64,000 nt of DNA, taken from the NCBI RefSeq assembly GCF_029309835.1, contig NZ_JARJHL010000005.1, forward strand, positions 434,001 to 498,000, written 5' to 3'. The translations under genes and the position numbers were made by a program. A model generated the notes under the pieces. The model made no database searches. It saw nothing but the letters and a program-made list of their open reading frames with translations, and was not told the origin of the DNA. The stretch comes from Paracoccus sp. DMF-8. GTDB taxonomy: Bacteria; Pseudomonadota; Alphaproteobacteria; Rhodobacterales; Rhodobacteraceae. This document shows positions 34,619-43,594 of this stretch, one piece after another (the first letter of the stretch is position 1; each line of letters begins with the position of its first letter).

Positions 34619-36891
34619 TTCACCACTTCCTGCTCATTCTTGTTGTTGCGACGGCCGTTCAGCCGGACCGAATGACGTTCGCGCAGCAGCCGGATTTCGG
34701 CCATTGCGCCATGCGCGTCGGGGGCGCCTTCGGGCAGATCGGTCAACGAGAAGCTGCCGCCATGCTCCTCGACGATCTTCTTGACGATGGGCAGGCCCAG
34801 CCCCGTGCCGCCCGGTTTCAGCGTGACATAGGGGTCAAACAGCCGCGAGCGGTCCTCGGGCAGGCCCGCGCCATTGTCGGTGATGCGGATCGTGATCGCA
34901 TCAGGGGCCGCATCCATCGTCACGCCGATGGCTGGCCTCCAATCCGGATCGGTCTGTTTTTCCGAATATTCATCAACCGCTTCGCCCGCATTCTTCAGAA
35001 TATTCGTAAAGACCTGATTCATCATGCCGGGGTCGCAATCGACGATCACCGGCAGGTCGGGAATATCGGCCCGCAGCGCGCCTTTCAGCGCGTCCTGCTG
35101 CATCAGCACCGCATCGCGCAGCAGCTTGGCGATATCGGTTTCCTGACGGTCGGGTTCGGGCATCCGGGCAAAGCGCGAGAATTCATCGACGATCCGGCGC
35201 AGGTCGTTGGTCTGGCGGATGATGACGTCGGTATATTGGTTCAGCGCCTCCAGATCGTCGCCCGCGACCTTGCTGAACTTGCGCTTGATGCGCTCGGCGG
35301 AAAGCTGGATCGGGGTCAACGGGTTCTTGATTTCATGCGCGACGCGGCGGGCGACATCGCCCCAGGCCGCCATGCGCTGCGCCGACACCAGATCGGTGAC
35401 ATCGTCGAAGGCGACCACATACCCCTCCAGCGCGCCGGCCGAGCCGCGCCGGATCGCCATGCGCACCAGCAGGCTTTCGACGCGGCCATCGCGGGTCAGG
35501 CGGATTTCGTCCTGCACGGTTTCGGCGACCGAATGCGCCAGCCGGTCGAACAGCGGCGCGAATTCCGGCACGACATCGGCCAGCAGCAGGTCCAGATCGC
35601 GTTCCGGGTCCAGCCGCAACAGCCGCGTGGCCGAGCGGTTCAGAAAGTCGATTTCCCCTGCCGCATCCAGCCCGATCACCCCCGAGGTGACCGAGGACAG
35701 CACCGAATCGAACAGCCGCCGCTGGTCGTCGGAACTGCGATAGGCGTCCATCAGCTCGATCCGCTGCGCTTTCAACTGGCGGGTCATGCGGTTGAAGGAT
35801 TCGCCAAGCGTCTGGATTTCGTCGCCGGTTTCGGTCTCGGGGATTTGCAGGTCCAGATTGCCCTGCCCGACCTGTTCCGATGCCGCGGCCAGCCGCCCGA
35901 TGGGCCGCGCCAGCCGTTCCGCGAACCACAGGCCGAACCAGATCGCACCGGCCAGCAGCAGCAGCGCAAAGCCCAGATACAGCGCGGAAAATTCCAGCAG
36001 CACGCGGCCGCGTTCCTGTTCCAGCCGTTGATATTCGCTGACCGTGGCGCGGGTGTCGTCCAAAAGCCCCAGCAGGCTGCCATCAACATCGCGGGTCACA
36101 TACAGGAAACGGTCCGGCAGCGGCGGCAGCGGCACCAGCGCGCGGAATTCGTCGTTGGGCCAGTCCTCGATCAGTTCCAGCCCCTGTTTCGAGGCAGCCG
36201 CGAATTCCGCCTGCGTCGGCTTTTCATACCAGAACAGATAGCTGCGTTCGCCCCGCGCCCGGATCATGCCCCCGCCATCGACGATATAGGCCTCGCGCAA
36301 TCCGCGCTGGATCAGCGACTGATACAGGCCGAGGAGCTGGCGCAGATCGCCGTCATCCATCAGCGGATCCTGTCGCGCATCCTGACGCAGCAGGCTGGCC
36401 AGCGCCTGTGCATCCTTGGTCAGGTCGCGACGGTGTTCCTCCTGATAGGCTTCGGCGGCGGCTTGCGAACTGGAGACAACCTGATGGACGCGGTTCGAAA
36501 ACCAGCCCTCAAGCCCGATCGAAAAGGTCAGGCCGGCAAACAGCGCGACCAGCACCGTCGGCACCAGCGCGATCCCGGCAAAGACCCGGACCAGCCGCAT
36601 ATGCAGCCGCGACCCCGCCGCCGATTTGCGCCGCGCGGCAAAAATCTGGACCATCCGCGCCGCGACCAGCCCGGTCAGGATCAGCAGATAGATCAGATCG
36701 GCCAGCAGGATCAGCCGCAGCGCATTGCCGCTGGTCGACTGGCCGGGGATATCCCCCATCGCCAGAAATGTCAGGATCGCCAGCACCGGACCAAGAATGA
36801 CCAGCCCGATGGTCGAAATGTTCTGCAATTTGCGCTGTCTGCGCAAACGCTCCAACCGTTCCCAGGTGCGTCTGGTCAACGTGCCCGACAA
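34615..36891 (-). CDS. ntrY: membrane sensor histidine kinase NtrY
   Basis: Sensor kinase of 758 residues. Two N-terminal transmembrane helices and a further pair around a periplasmic domain (LEGWFSNRVHQVVSSSQAAA) precede a HAMP domain (RLARPIGRLAAASEQVGQG), a PAS domain, the H-box VAHEIKNPLTPIQLSAERIK and an HATPase domain (TDNGAGLPEDRSRLFDPYVT, GTGLGLPIVKKIVEEHGG). It phosphorylates NtrX. Start is TTG at 36891 with GGAGG upstream. In Rhodobacterales NtrYX links nitrogen, redox and envelope control. A 75-base gap separates it from ntrC. Confidence 0.95.
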   Translation of the reverse strand: MSGTLTRRTWERLERLRRQRKLQNISTIGLVILGPVLAILTFLAMGDIPGQSTSGNALRLILLADLIYLLILTGLVAARMVQIFAARRKSAAGSRLHMRLVRVFAGIALVPTVLVALFAGLTFSIGLEGWFSNRVHQVVSSSQAAAEAYQEEHRRDLTKDAQALASLLRQDARQDPLMDDGDLRQLLGLYQSLIQRGLREAYIVDGGGMIRARGERSYLFWYEKPTQAEFAAASKQGLELIEDWPNDEFRALVPLPPLPDRFLYVTRDVDGSLLGLLDDTRATVSEYQRLEQERGRVLLEFSALYLGFALLLLAGAIWFGLWFAERLARPIGRLAAASEQVGQGNLDLQIPETETGDEIQTLGESFNRMTRQLKAQRIELMDAYRSSDDQRRLFDSVLSSVTSGVIGLDAAGEIDFLNRSATRLLRLDPERDLDLLLADVVPEFAPLFDRLAHSVAETVQDEIRLTRDGRVESLLVRMAIRRGSAGALEGYVVAFDDVTDLVSAQRMAAWGDVARRVAHEIKNPLTPIQLSAERIKRKFSKVAGDDLEALNQYTDVIIRQTNDLRRIVDEFSRFARMPEPDRQETDIAKLLRDAVLMQQDALKGALRADIPDLPVIVDCDPGMMNQVFTNILKNAGEAVDEYSEKQTDPDWRPAIGVTMDAAPDAITIRITDNGAGLPEDRSRLFDPYVTLKPGGTGLGLPIVKKIVEEHGGSFSLTDLPEGAPDAHGAMAEIRLLRERHSVRLNGRRNNKNEQEVVK

Positions 36892-36966
36892 ATGTTCCGC
36901 CTCCGCCGCTTGCTGCGACTTTGTTGTGGCCTGCGCGTGACTGTATCGCGGCCATCTGTGGCGATT

Positions 36967-38458
36967 TTACATCAGTTTGCGGCGCCGTGTCACCTCGATA
37001 TTCAGGTCCGTCAGCTTCTTACGCAGCGTGTTCCGATTTATGCCCAAAAGGTCGGCGCAACGTAGCTGATTTCCGCCGGTCGCATCCAGGGCGATCTGCA
37101 ACAGCGGGCGTTCGACCTCGCGGATGATGCGGTCATACAGGCCCGGCGGCGGCAGTTGGTCGCCGTGCAGATCGAAATAACGCTGCAGATGCGCCTCGAC
37201 CGACTGGCCAAGCCGCGCGTTCGTGGGTTCGGCAAAGGGGCGGCCCGCCGCCGGATTGGCAAAGGGTTCGGCCTGCTGCGGGCTGAGGGGCGTGGCGGTC
37301 GTCGCTGCCGGTTTTGCCGGGGCAATCGTGGCCTGACCGGCCAGCGGCGCGGCCTCGGCCAGCGCGGCCTCGACCTCGGCGGCGGTGATGTCCTCGGCGG
37401 CGGCGGTCAGGGCCAGACGGCGCATCAGGTTTTCCAGCTCGCGGACATTGCCGGGAAAGGGATAGGCGCGGATCAGCGCGGTCGCGGCATCCGACAGGCT
37501 GCGCGCGGGCAGGCCCTGCGCGGTGGCGCGGGTCAGCAGATGGCGGGCCAAGGGCGGGATATCGTCGATGCGCGCGCGCAGGGGCGGCACGGTCAGCGTG
37601 ACGCCCGCCAGCCGGTAATACAGATCGGCGCGCAGCCGTCCCGGAACTGACATCGGCCTGCGGATCGGCGCCGGTCGTCGAAATCAGCCGCGGCGCATGG
37701 GCGCGGTCGGCACCGGTTTCCCACGCCTCGATGAAACCGATCAGCCGCGCCTGACCCGCCGCGTCGAAGCTGGCCGGATCCTCGATCACCAGCGTCCCGC
37801 CCCAGGCCTCTTCGCCTGCGCGCTGGATCGCCTCATCCCCGGTATCGGCCGAGGTCAGCACCGCCGCCCCCGATTCCCGGCGGTCGGACAGGTCGTGGAA
37901 CGAACGCGCCACCATCGTCTTGCCGACCCCGGCCTCGCCCGCGATCATCACGGCCAGATCGGCGTTCAGCACGCGGGCGACCATGCGAAACAGGTTCTGC
38001 ATCGCCGGCGCATGGCCGATCAGCGGCATTGCCGGATCGGCGACGGCGGGGGCCGGGGCGTCACCCGCGTCGGGGCGCAGGTCGGATTTGCGCACCCGCC
38101 GCGACAGCGCCTGACCGGACCGCACCATCAGATCGGGCAGGTCAAAGGGTTTCGGCAGGTAGTCGAAGGCATCGGCCTCGGTCGCGCGGATGGCGGTGAC
38201 GATGGTGTTCTGCGCGGAAATCACGATCACCGGCAGGTCGGGGCGCAGACGCCGGATCGTCGGGATCATGTCGATGCCGTTGCCGTCGGGCATCATCACA
38301 TCGGTGATGACCAGATCGCCCCGGCCTTCCTCGACCCACCGTTGCAACTGGCCCAGGCTGCCGGTGGCATGGACGCGGCATCCGGCGCGGGTCAGCGCCT
38401 GTGTCAGCACCGTTCGGATGGTGCGGTCGTCGTCGGCGATCAGAACGGTTCCGTCCAT
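36967..38458 (-). CDS. ntrC: nitrogen regulation response regulator NtrC (frameshifted)
   Basis: Receiver domain ([20 protein letters not shown], phospho-Asp in [24 protein letters not shown]), AAA+ domain ([26 protein letters not shown]) and Fis-type HTH ([20 protein letters not shown]). GAFTGA is missing, as in Rhodobacter capsulatus NtrC, which activates sigma-70 RNA polymerase. The two parts are in different frames. Removing one A on the minus strand near 37639 (GGGACGG to GGGCGG) gives [14 protein letters not shown] and 496 residues. AGGAG precedes the ATG at 38458. It follows ntrB by 14 bases. Confidence 0.94.
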
Positions 38459-38472
38459 GGTGGTGCTCCTGC

Positions 38473-39588
38473 TCAGGCCTTGGGTAATGAGATGCGGAAT
38501 AATGTGCGACCGGGGCGGCTTTCGACGCTGAGCCGTGCGCCGTGGTCGGTCAGGATCTTGCTGACCAGCGCCAGCCCCAGCCCGGTGCCGTTTTCCCGCG
38601 CGGAAACAAAGGGTTCAAAGACCTGATCGGCGATGGAATCGGGGATGCCCGGCCCATTGTCCTCGATCTCGATCTGCAAGGGCAACGCCAGCGCCGCGGG
38701 CGAGCCGTTGCCATTCGCCAGCCGCAGCGCGCCGTCGTAAAAGGTGCGCAGGCGGATCGTGCCATCGTCCAGACCTTCGCGCAGGATCGCCTCGGCGGCG
38801 TTTTTCACCAGATTCATGATGACCTGCACAAGCTGGTCGGCATCGACCAGCGCCAGCGGCAGCGACGGGTCGTAATCCGTGGTGATCCGCACCTCGCGGG
38901 CGAAACCCACCACGGCGGACTGGCGGACGCGTTCCATCACGTCATGCAGGTTGACCGGGCGCAGCTTGGGTTCGGTGGTGTCGCCAAAGCGTTCGACCTG
39001 TTCCAGCAGCTTCACGATGCGGCGCGATTCGGCGACGATCAGATCGGCAAGGTCGCGATCCTCGGCCGACAGGTTCATCGCCAGAAGCTGCGCCGCGCCG
39101 CGAATGCCCGCCAGCGGGTTCTTGATTTCATGGGCCATCATCTCGGCCATGCCGATGGCGGAACGCGCGGCCTGACGCACCGCCGCGCCCTGCCCCAGAC
39201 GAGCCGCGCCATCGGTCGGCGTGATCAGGATCATCACCGCGCCTTCGGGGCTGGCGACCGGGCCGATATGGACGGTCGCGCTATGGGTCGTGTGCCCGCC
39301 CGCGCGATTGCCGATTTCAAAGCGGACGCCCGCATGGGTCAGCGCATCGGCACCCGCGCGCGCGCGTTCCATGATCGGTTGCAGCGGCGGCAGGATGCGC
39401 AGCCGCGCCTGCATCGCCGCGCCTTCCAGCTCCTGCCCGATGGAAGAACGCGCCGAGACATTCAGAAATGGTTCGGCCAGATCATTCATCGCCGCGATGC
39501 GGCCCTGCCGGTCGACGATCAGCGCGGGCAAGGGCAGCCCCGACCAGTTCGGCCCGACCTTGGCAGGGATGAAGCGGCCTGCGTTCAT
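38473..39588 (-). CDS. ntrB: nitrogen sensor histidine kinase NtrB
   Basis: Cytosolic kinase/phosphatase of 371 residues acting on NtrC under control of PII. N-terminal PAS domain (LPALIVDRQGRIAAMNDLAE), H-box MMAHEIKNPLAGIRGAAQLL, and HATPase motifs (QVIMNLVKNAAEAI, IEDNGPGIPD, ENGTGLGLALVSKILTDHGA). No membrane helix is seen. The ATG overlaps the dusB stop by four bases (ATGA), the known nifR3-ntrB-ntrC coupling. Confidence 0.96.
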   Translation of the reverse strand: MNAGRFIPAKVGPNWSGLPLPALIVDRQGRIAAMNDLAEPFLNVSARSSIGQELEGAAMQARLRILPPLQPIMERARAGADALTHAGVRFEIGNRAGGHTTHSATVHIGPVASPEGAVMILITPTDGAARLGQGAAVRQAARSAIGMAEMMAHEIKNPLAGIRGAAQLLAMNLSAEDRDLADLIVAESRRIVKLLEQVERFGDTTEPKLRPVNLHDVMERVRQSAVVGFAREVRITTDYDPSLPLALVDADQLVQVIMNLVKNAAEAILREGLDDGTIRLRTFYDGALRLANGNGSPAALALPLQIEIEDNGPGIPDSIADQVFEPFVSARENGTGLGLALVSKILTDHGARLSVESRPGRTLFRISLPKA

Positions 39589-40641
39589 GCCGCCCCCACC
39601 GTTTCGGCAAAGCCCGCGCGAATCGCTACGACGGTTTCGGCGGGCGATGGCGCGCGCAGCAATTCAGCGCGGTTCGGGGCGCCATTCGCATCCGCATACC
39701 AGCCCAGATGCTTGCGCGCGACGCGCAGGCCCAGTTCGGCGCCATACAGGGACAGGATATCGTGATAATGTTCCTCGACCGCGTCGGCCAGCGCGGGGCC
39801 TTGCGGGATGTCCGGCGCAGGCGTGCCCCAAAGTTCGTGCGAGATCTGCGCCAGACGCCACGGCGCCCCCTGCGCCCCCCGCCCGACCATCACCGCATCG
39901 GCCCCCGATTGCGCCAGCGCCGCACACGCGCTGGCCGCATCGACCACATCGCCATTGGCGACCAGCGGCGGGCGGTCCGGCAGGTTCGCGACCCGCGCAA
40001 TCGCGCGCCAGTCGGCCTGTCCGGTGTAGAATTGCGCCTGCGTCCGGCCATGCACCGTCAGCATCCGCACGCCCGCCGCCGTCGCGCGGCTGGCCAGTTC
40101 CGGCGCGTTCCAGGCAGGCGTCGTCCCAGCCCAGCCGCATCTTCAGCGTCACCGGCAGATCGACCGCCCCCACCACCGCGTCGATCAGGCCAAGCGCATG
40201 GTCCAGATCCCGCATCAGCGCCGCACCAGACAGCCCGCCCGTGACCTTTTTGGCCGGGCAGCCCATGTTGATGTCGATGATCCGCGCGCCCATGTCGGCG
40301 ACGATCCGCGCGGTTTCGGCCATCGCCCCCGCCTCGCGCCCGGCGATCTGGACGCTGACGGGCAGCGTGCCTTCGGTCAGGGCCTTGGCGCGCACGGCTG
40401 CGCGGTTCGACGGGCGTGGCGTCACCATTTCGCTGGATGCGACCATTTCGCTGACCATCAGCCCCGCGCCATGCCGCGCCACCGCGCGGCGAAAGGGCAG
40501 ATCGGTAATGCCCGCCATCGGCGCCAGAAAGACCGGCGCGCCAAGCACCACATCGCCCAGCCGGATCGCAGCGGGGGATGCATCGGGGGCGATGCCTGCG
40601 GTCGTCAAATGACCTGAAATGTTCAAGGCGGGTGTCGTCAT
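39585..40641 (-). CDS. dusB: tRNA-dihydrouridine synthase DusB/NifR3 (frameshifted)
   Basis: FMN enzyme that reduces uridine to dihydrouridine in tRNA. PVFLAPMAGITDLPFRRAVA begins the barrel; the catalytic cysteine is in IDINMGCPAKKVTGGLSGAA; LTVHGRTQAQFYTGQADW and VMVGRGAQGAPWRLAQI follow. The frames break near 40110: CTGGAACGC should be CTGAACGC, one base fewer, giving WDDACLNAPELASRAT and 351 residues. The first gene of the dusB-ntrB-ntrC group. The ATG at 40641 begins a short variable leader before the family core. Confidence 0.93.
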
Positions 40642-40897
40642 GACTATCTCGTATGCAGCGGAAGCGGTCAGCCGGAAGGCGGTGGGCGCAAACCGGGCGC
40701 AGGCTTTACCGTGATGCGTCCGGTTTGCGCAATATATAGGCAGTTTGGTCAAAAAACACGCAAACGACAGTTGCGCGGCATCCCCCTGCATCGCGGGCGC
40801 CGCGAAACCGTGTCGCTGCCCTGCTTTGCGCATGTCGCATCCGGGCTGGCAAGTGCGTCATTCGTGCTTATCTTGGGCCGAAGCCAAGGAGTCAGCG

Positions 40898-42280
40898 ATG
40901 TTTTTGTCCGTATTCGACATGTTCAAGATCGGGGTCGGGCCGTCCTCGTCGCATACGATGGGACCGATGGTGGCGGGCGCGATGTTTCTGGACGCCCTGC
41001 GCGCCCAGCCCTTTCGCGCGCATGGGCTGCGCGCCAGCCTGCATGGCAGCCTGGCCTTTACCGGCAAGGGCCACGCGACCGACCGTGCGACGATCCTTGG
41101 CCTTGCGGGCTTTGTCCCGGCCACCATCGACAATGACAAGGCCGAGGCCGCGCTGGCCCTAAACCGCGAAACCCGCATCCTGTCGCCCGAAGGGCTGGGC
41201 GATCTGGCATTCGATCCCGAACGCGATCTGATCTTTGACTATGACCGCACCCTGCCCGGCCATGCCAATGGCATGGTGCTGTATGCGACCGACAGCCAGG
41301 GCGACGTGATCTTTCAGGAAACCTATTATTCCATCGGGGGCGGCTTTGTTCTGACCGCCGCCGAACTGGCGGCGCGCGGCGATGACACGCGATCCGATGA
41401 TGCGCCGCGCGTGCCCCATCCTTTTGCATCGGCGGCGGAGATGCTGGAAATGGCGGCGGCGACCGGCAAGACCATCGCCACGCTCAAGCTGGAAAACGAA
41501 CGGCATTTCCGCTCGGACGCGGAAATCCGCGAAGGCATCAACCGCGTCTGGCAGGTGATGCGCGACTGCATGGACCGGGGGCTGACGATCGGCGGCACCC
41601 TGCCCGGCGGGCTGAATATCCGCCGCCGGGCCCCTGCGATTCTGGACAGCCTGAAGCGCGAGGCCGGGATGAACCTGACCGCGCCCCATGTCATCAACGA
41701 CTGGATTTCGACCTATGCCATGGCGGTGAACGAAGAAAACGCCGCAGGCGGTCAGGTCGTCACCGCGCCCACGAATGGCGCGGCGGGCGTGGTTCCGGCC
41801 GTGATCCGCTATTGGCTGGACCATGTGCCGGGCGCGTCGGAACGACAACTGCCCGATTTCCTGCTGACGGCTTCGGCGATTGGCGGGCTGGTGAAACACA
41901 ATGCCTCGATTTCCGGGGCGGAATGCGGCTGTCAGGCCGAGGTCGGCAGCGCATCCGCGATGGCGGCGGCCGGGCTGGCGGCGGTTCTGGGCGGCACCCC
42001 CGAACAGATCGAGAATGCCGCCGAAATCGCGCTGGAACATCACCTTGGCATGACCTGCGACCCGGTGCGCGGGCTGGTGCAGGTGCCCTGCATCGAAAGG
42101 AACGGCCTGGGCGCGATCAAGGCCGTGTCGGCGGCCAGCCTGGCCCTACGCGGCGATGGCCAGCATTTCGTGCCGCTGGACGCGGCCATCGAGACGATGC
42201 GCCAGACCGGCCAGGACATGATGGACAAATACAAGGAAACCTCGCTTGGCGGCCTTGCGGTGAATGTGCCGAACTGCTGA
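40898..42280 (+). CDS. sdaA: L-serine ammonia-lyase (iron-sulfur type)
   Basis: Converts L-serine to pyruvate and ammonia using a 4Fe-4S cluster; 460 residues. The beta domain has [20 protein letters not shown] and [13 protein letters not shown] [12 protein letters not shown], and the alpha domain has [20 protein letters not shown]. Cluster cysteines are in [44 protein letters not shown] precedes the ATG at 40898; the frame is open to 40745 without similarity. It is divergent from dusB across 256 bases, in which I see no clear operator. Confidence 0.96.
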   Translation: MFLSVFDMFKIGVGPSSSHTMGPMVAGAMFLDALRAQPFRAHGLRASLHGSLAFTGKGHATDRATILGLAGFVPATIDNDKAEAALALNRETRILSPEGLGDLAFDPERDLIFDYDRTLPGHANGMVLYATDSQGDVIFQETYYSIGGGFVLTAAELAARGDDTRSDDAPRVPHPFASAAEMLEMAAATGKTIATLKLENERHFRSDAEIREGINRVWQVMRDCMDRGLTIGGTLPGGLNIRRRAPAILDSLKREAGMNLTAPHVINDWISTYAMAVNEENAAGGQVVTAPTNGAAGVVPAVIRYWLDHVPGASERQLPDFLLTASAIGGLVKHNASISGAECGCQAEVGSASAMAAAGLAAVLGGTPEQIENAAEIALEHHLGMTCDPVRGLVQVPCIERNGLGAIKAVSAASLALRGDGQHFVPLDAAIETMRQTGQDMMDKYKETSLGGLAVNVPNC

Positions 42281-42443
42281 GCCCCTCTGCCCCGGCCCTG
42301 CACGGAAACCTGTGCGGAAAAGCGTGGCATCCCCGGCGCAGGCTTGCCGAGCAGACCCGCCCGAATCGCATCGCCGCTTGCCCAAGGGCGGGGGTTCCTG
42401 TAGCGAATAAGCAAAGAAAACACAGGAACCGGGACATATCGCG

Positions 42444-43508
42444 ATGAATTTCCGTCCGGCACTTGCCGCGCTGTCTTTGACGCTGGCACTGGGCGCCTGC
42501 GGTGAACTGCCGCTTGGCCAGTCTGAATCCGCGCCAGAGGCCAACGGCCATTCCGGCCCCCCCACCGTCTCGCCGATCGACCAGCCGATCGAAACGGGGG
42601 GCGAAGGCACCGCAGTTTCGACGGCCGAGGCCACGACGATGAACACGGCGATCTTTCGCGCCGTCGGGACGGAACCCTTCTGGGCCGTCACCGCAGGCAG
42701 CGACACGGCGGTTTACGAACGCCCCGGCCAGCGGTCCGTCGGCGTCAGCGTCCGCCGCATCACCTATGGGCGCGGCGTCGAATTCATCGGCGTGATGAAC
42801 GGCCGCCCCTTTACCCTGAACCTGCAGGCCGCCGCCTGTTCGGACGGGATGTCGGACACCAAATATCCCTTTACCGCGCGGCTTTCGGCGGGCGGCCAGC
42901 GCCTGACCGGCTGTGCGGGCCCGACCGACGCGATGCCCAAGGCGCAGGTCCGCGCCAGTTCGGCGCCCGCGACGACGACCCGTCGCGCAACGCCCGCCGC
43001 GACCCGTCCGGCCACCCCGGCAGCCGAGACGACCCCGGCCGACAACACACCCGCAAGCACGACCACGGGCACCACCAACGACGCGACGACGACGCCGGAA
43101 ACGACGCCCGGCACCACGACTACCCCCGTGACCACCCCGACAACCACGCCGTCAACCACGAATGGCGCGGCTTCGACGGGTTCGACCTCGGGGACGGCGG
43201 CGCCTTCGGGCAGCGATGCCTCTGGCACGACGGGCAATTCGACATCGGGGACCGCGACCACCGGGACCGGGTCGGGCACATCCTCGACCACCACGCCCTC
43301 GGCGGAGGCTTCATCGTCGGCAGGATCTTCGACGTCGGGCAACACGTCGACGGGCAACACCTCGACGGGCAGCACTTCCACGGATAGCAGCAGTTCGTCC
43401 ACGGAAAGCTCGTCCACCGGCGGTTCGACCGCTGGAGGCTCCTCGGGCAGCACGACGCCCGGCAGCGGCACGACCGTCCTGCCCGCCCCGGAAGACGCGG
43501 CGGAATAA
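42444..43508 (+). CDS. COG3650-type lipoprotein with long Ser/Thr-rich tail
   Basis: A 354-residue predicted lipoprotein with lipobox LALGAC (cleavage before Cys20). Residues about 70-155 hold a conserved small domain of the COG3650 type (RAVGTEPFWAVTAGSDTAVY, YGRGVEFIGVMNGRPFTLNL). The last 190 residues are low-complexity Thr/Ser/Gly/Ala/Pro sequence (TSGNTSTGNTSTGSTSTDSS), perhaps a wall-spanning spacer. Residue composition of the tail is extreme, but GC3 is like the neighbours. Function unknown. It precedes yjbH by 86 bases. Confidence 0.8.
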   Translation: MNFRPALAALSLTLALGACGELPLGQSESAPEANGHSGPPTVSPIDQPIETGGEGTAVSTAEATTMNTAIFRAVGTEPFWAVTAGSDTAVYERPGQRSVGVSVRRITYGRGVEFIGVMNGRPFTLNLQAAACSDGMSDTKYPFTARLSAGGQRLTGCAGPTDAMPKAQVRASSAPATTTRRATPAATRPATPAAETTPADNTPASTTTGTTNDATTTPETTPGTTTTPVTTPTTTPSTTNGAASTGSTSGTAAPSGSDASGTTGNSTSGTATTGTGSGTSSTTTPSAEASSSAGSSTSGNTSTGNTSTGSTSTDSSSSSTESSSTGGSTAGGSSGSTTPGSGTTVLPAPEDAAE

Positions 43509-43594
43509 TCCGCCAGACCCATCCGGCCCGCGTCCGACCGCGCGGGCCTTGATCACCAACAGACCGCGTGACGTGATCTGAAAAGGACCCGCCG

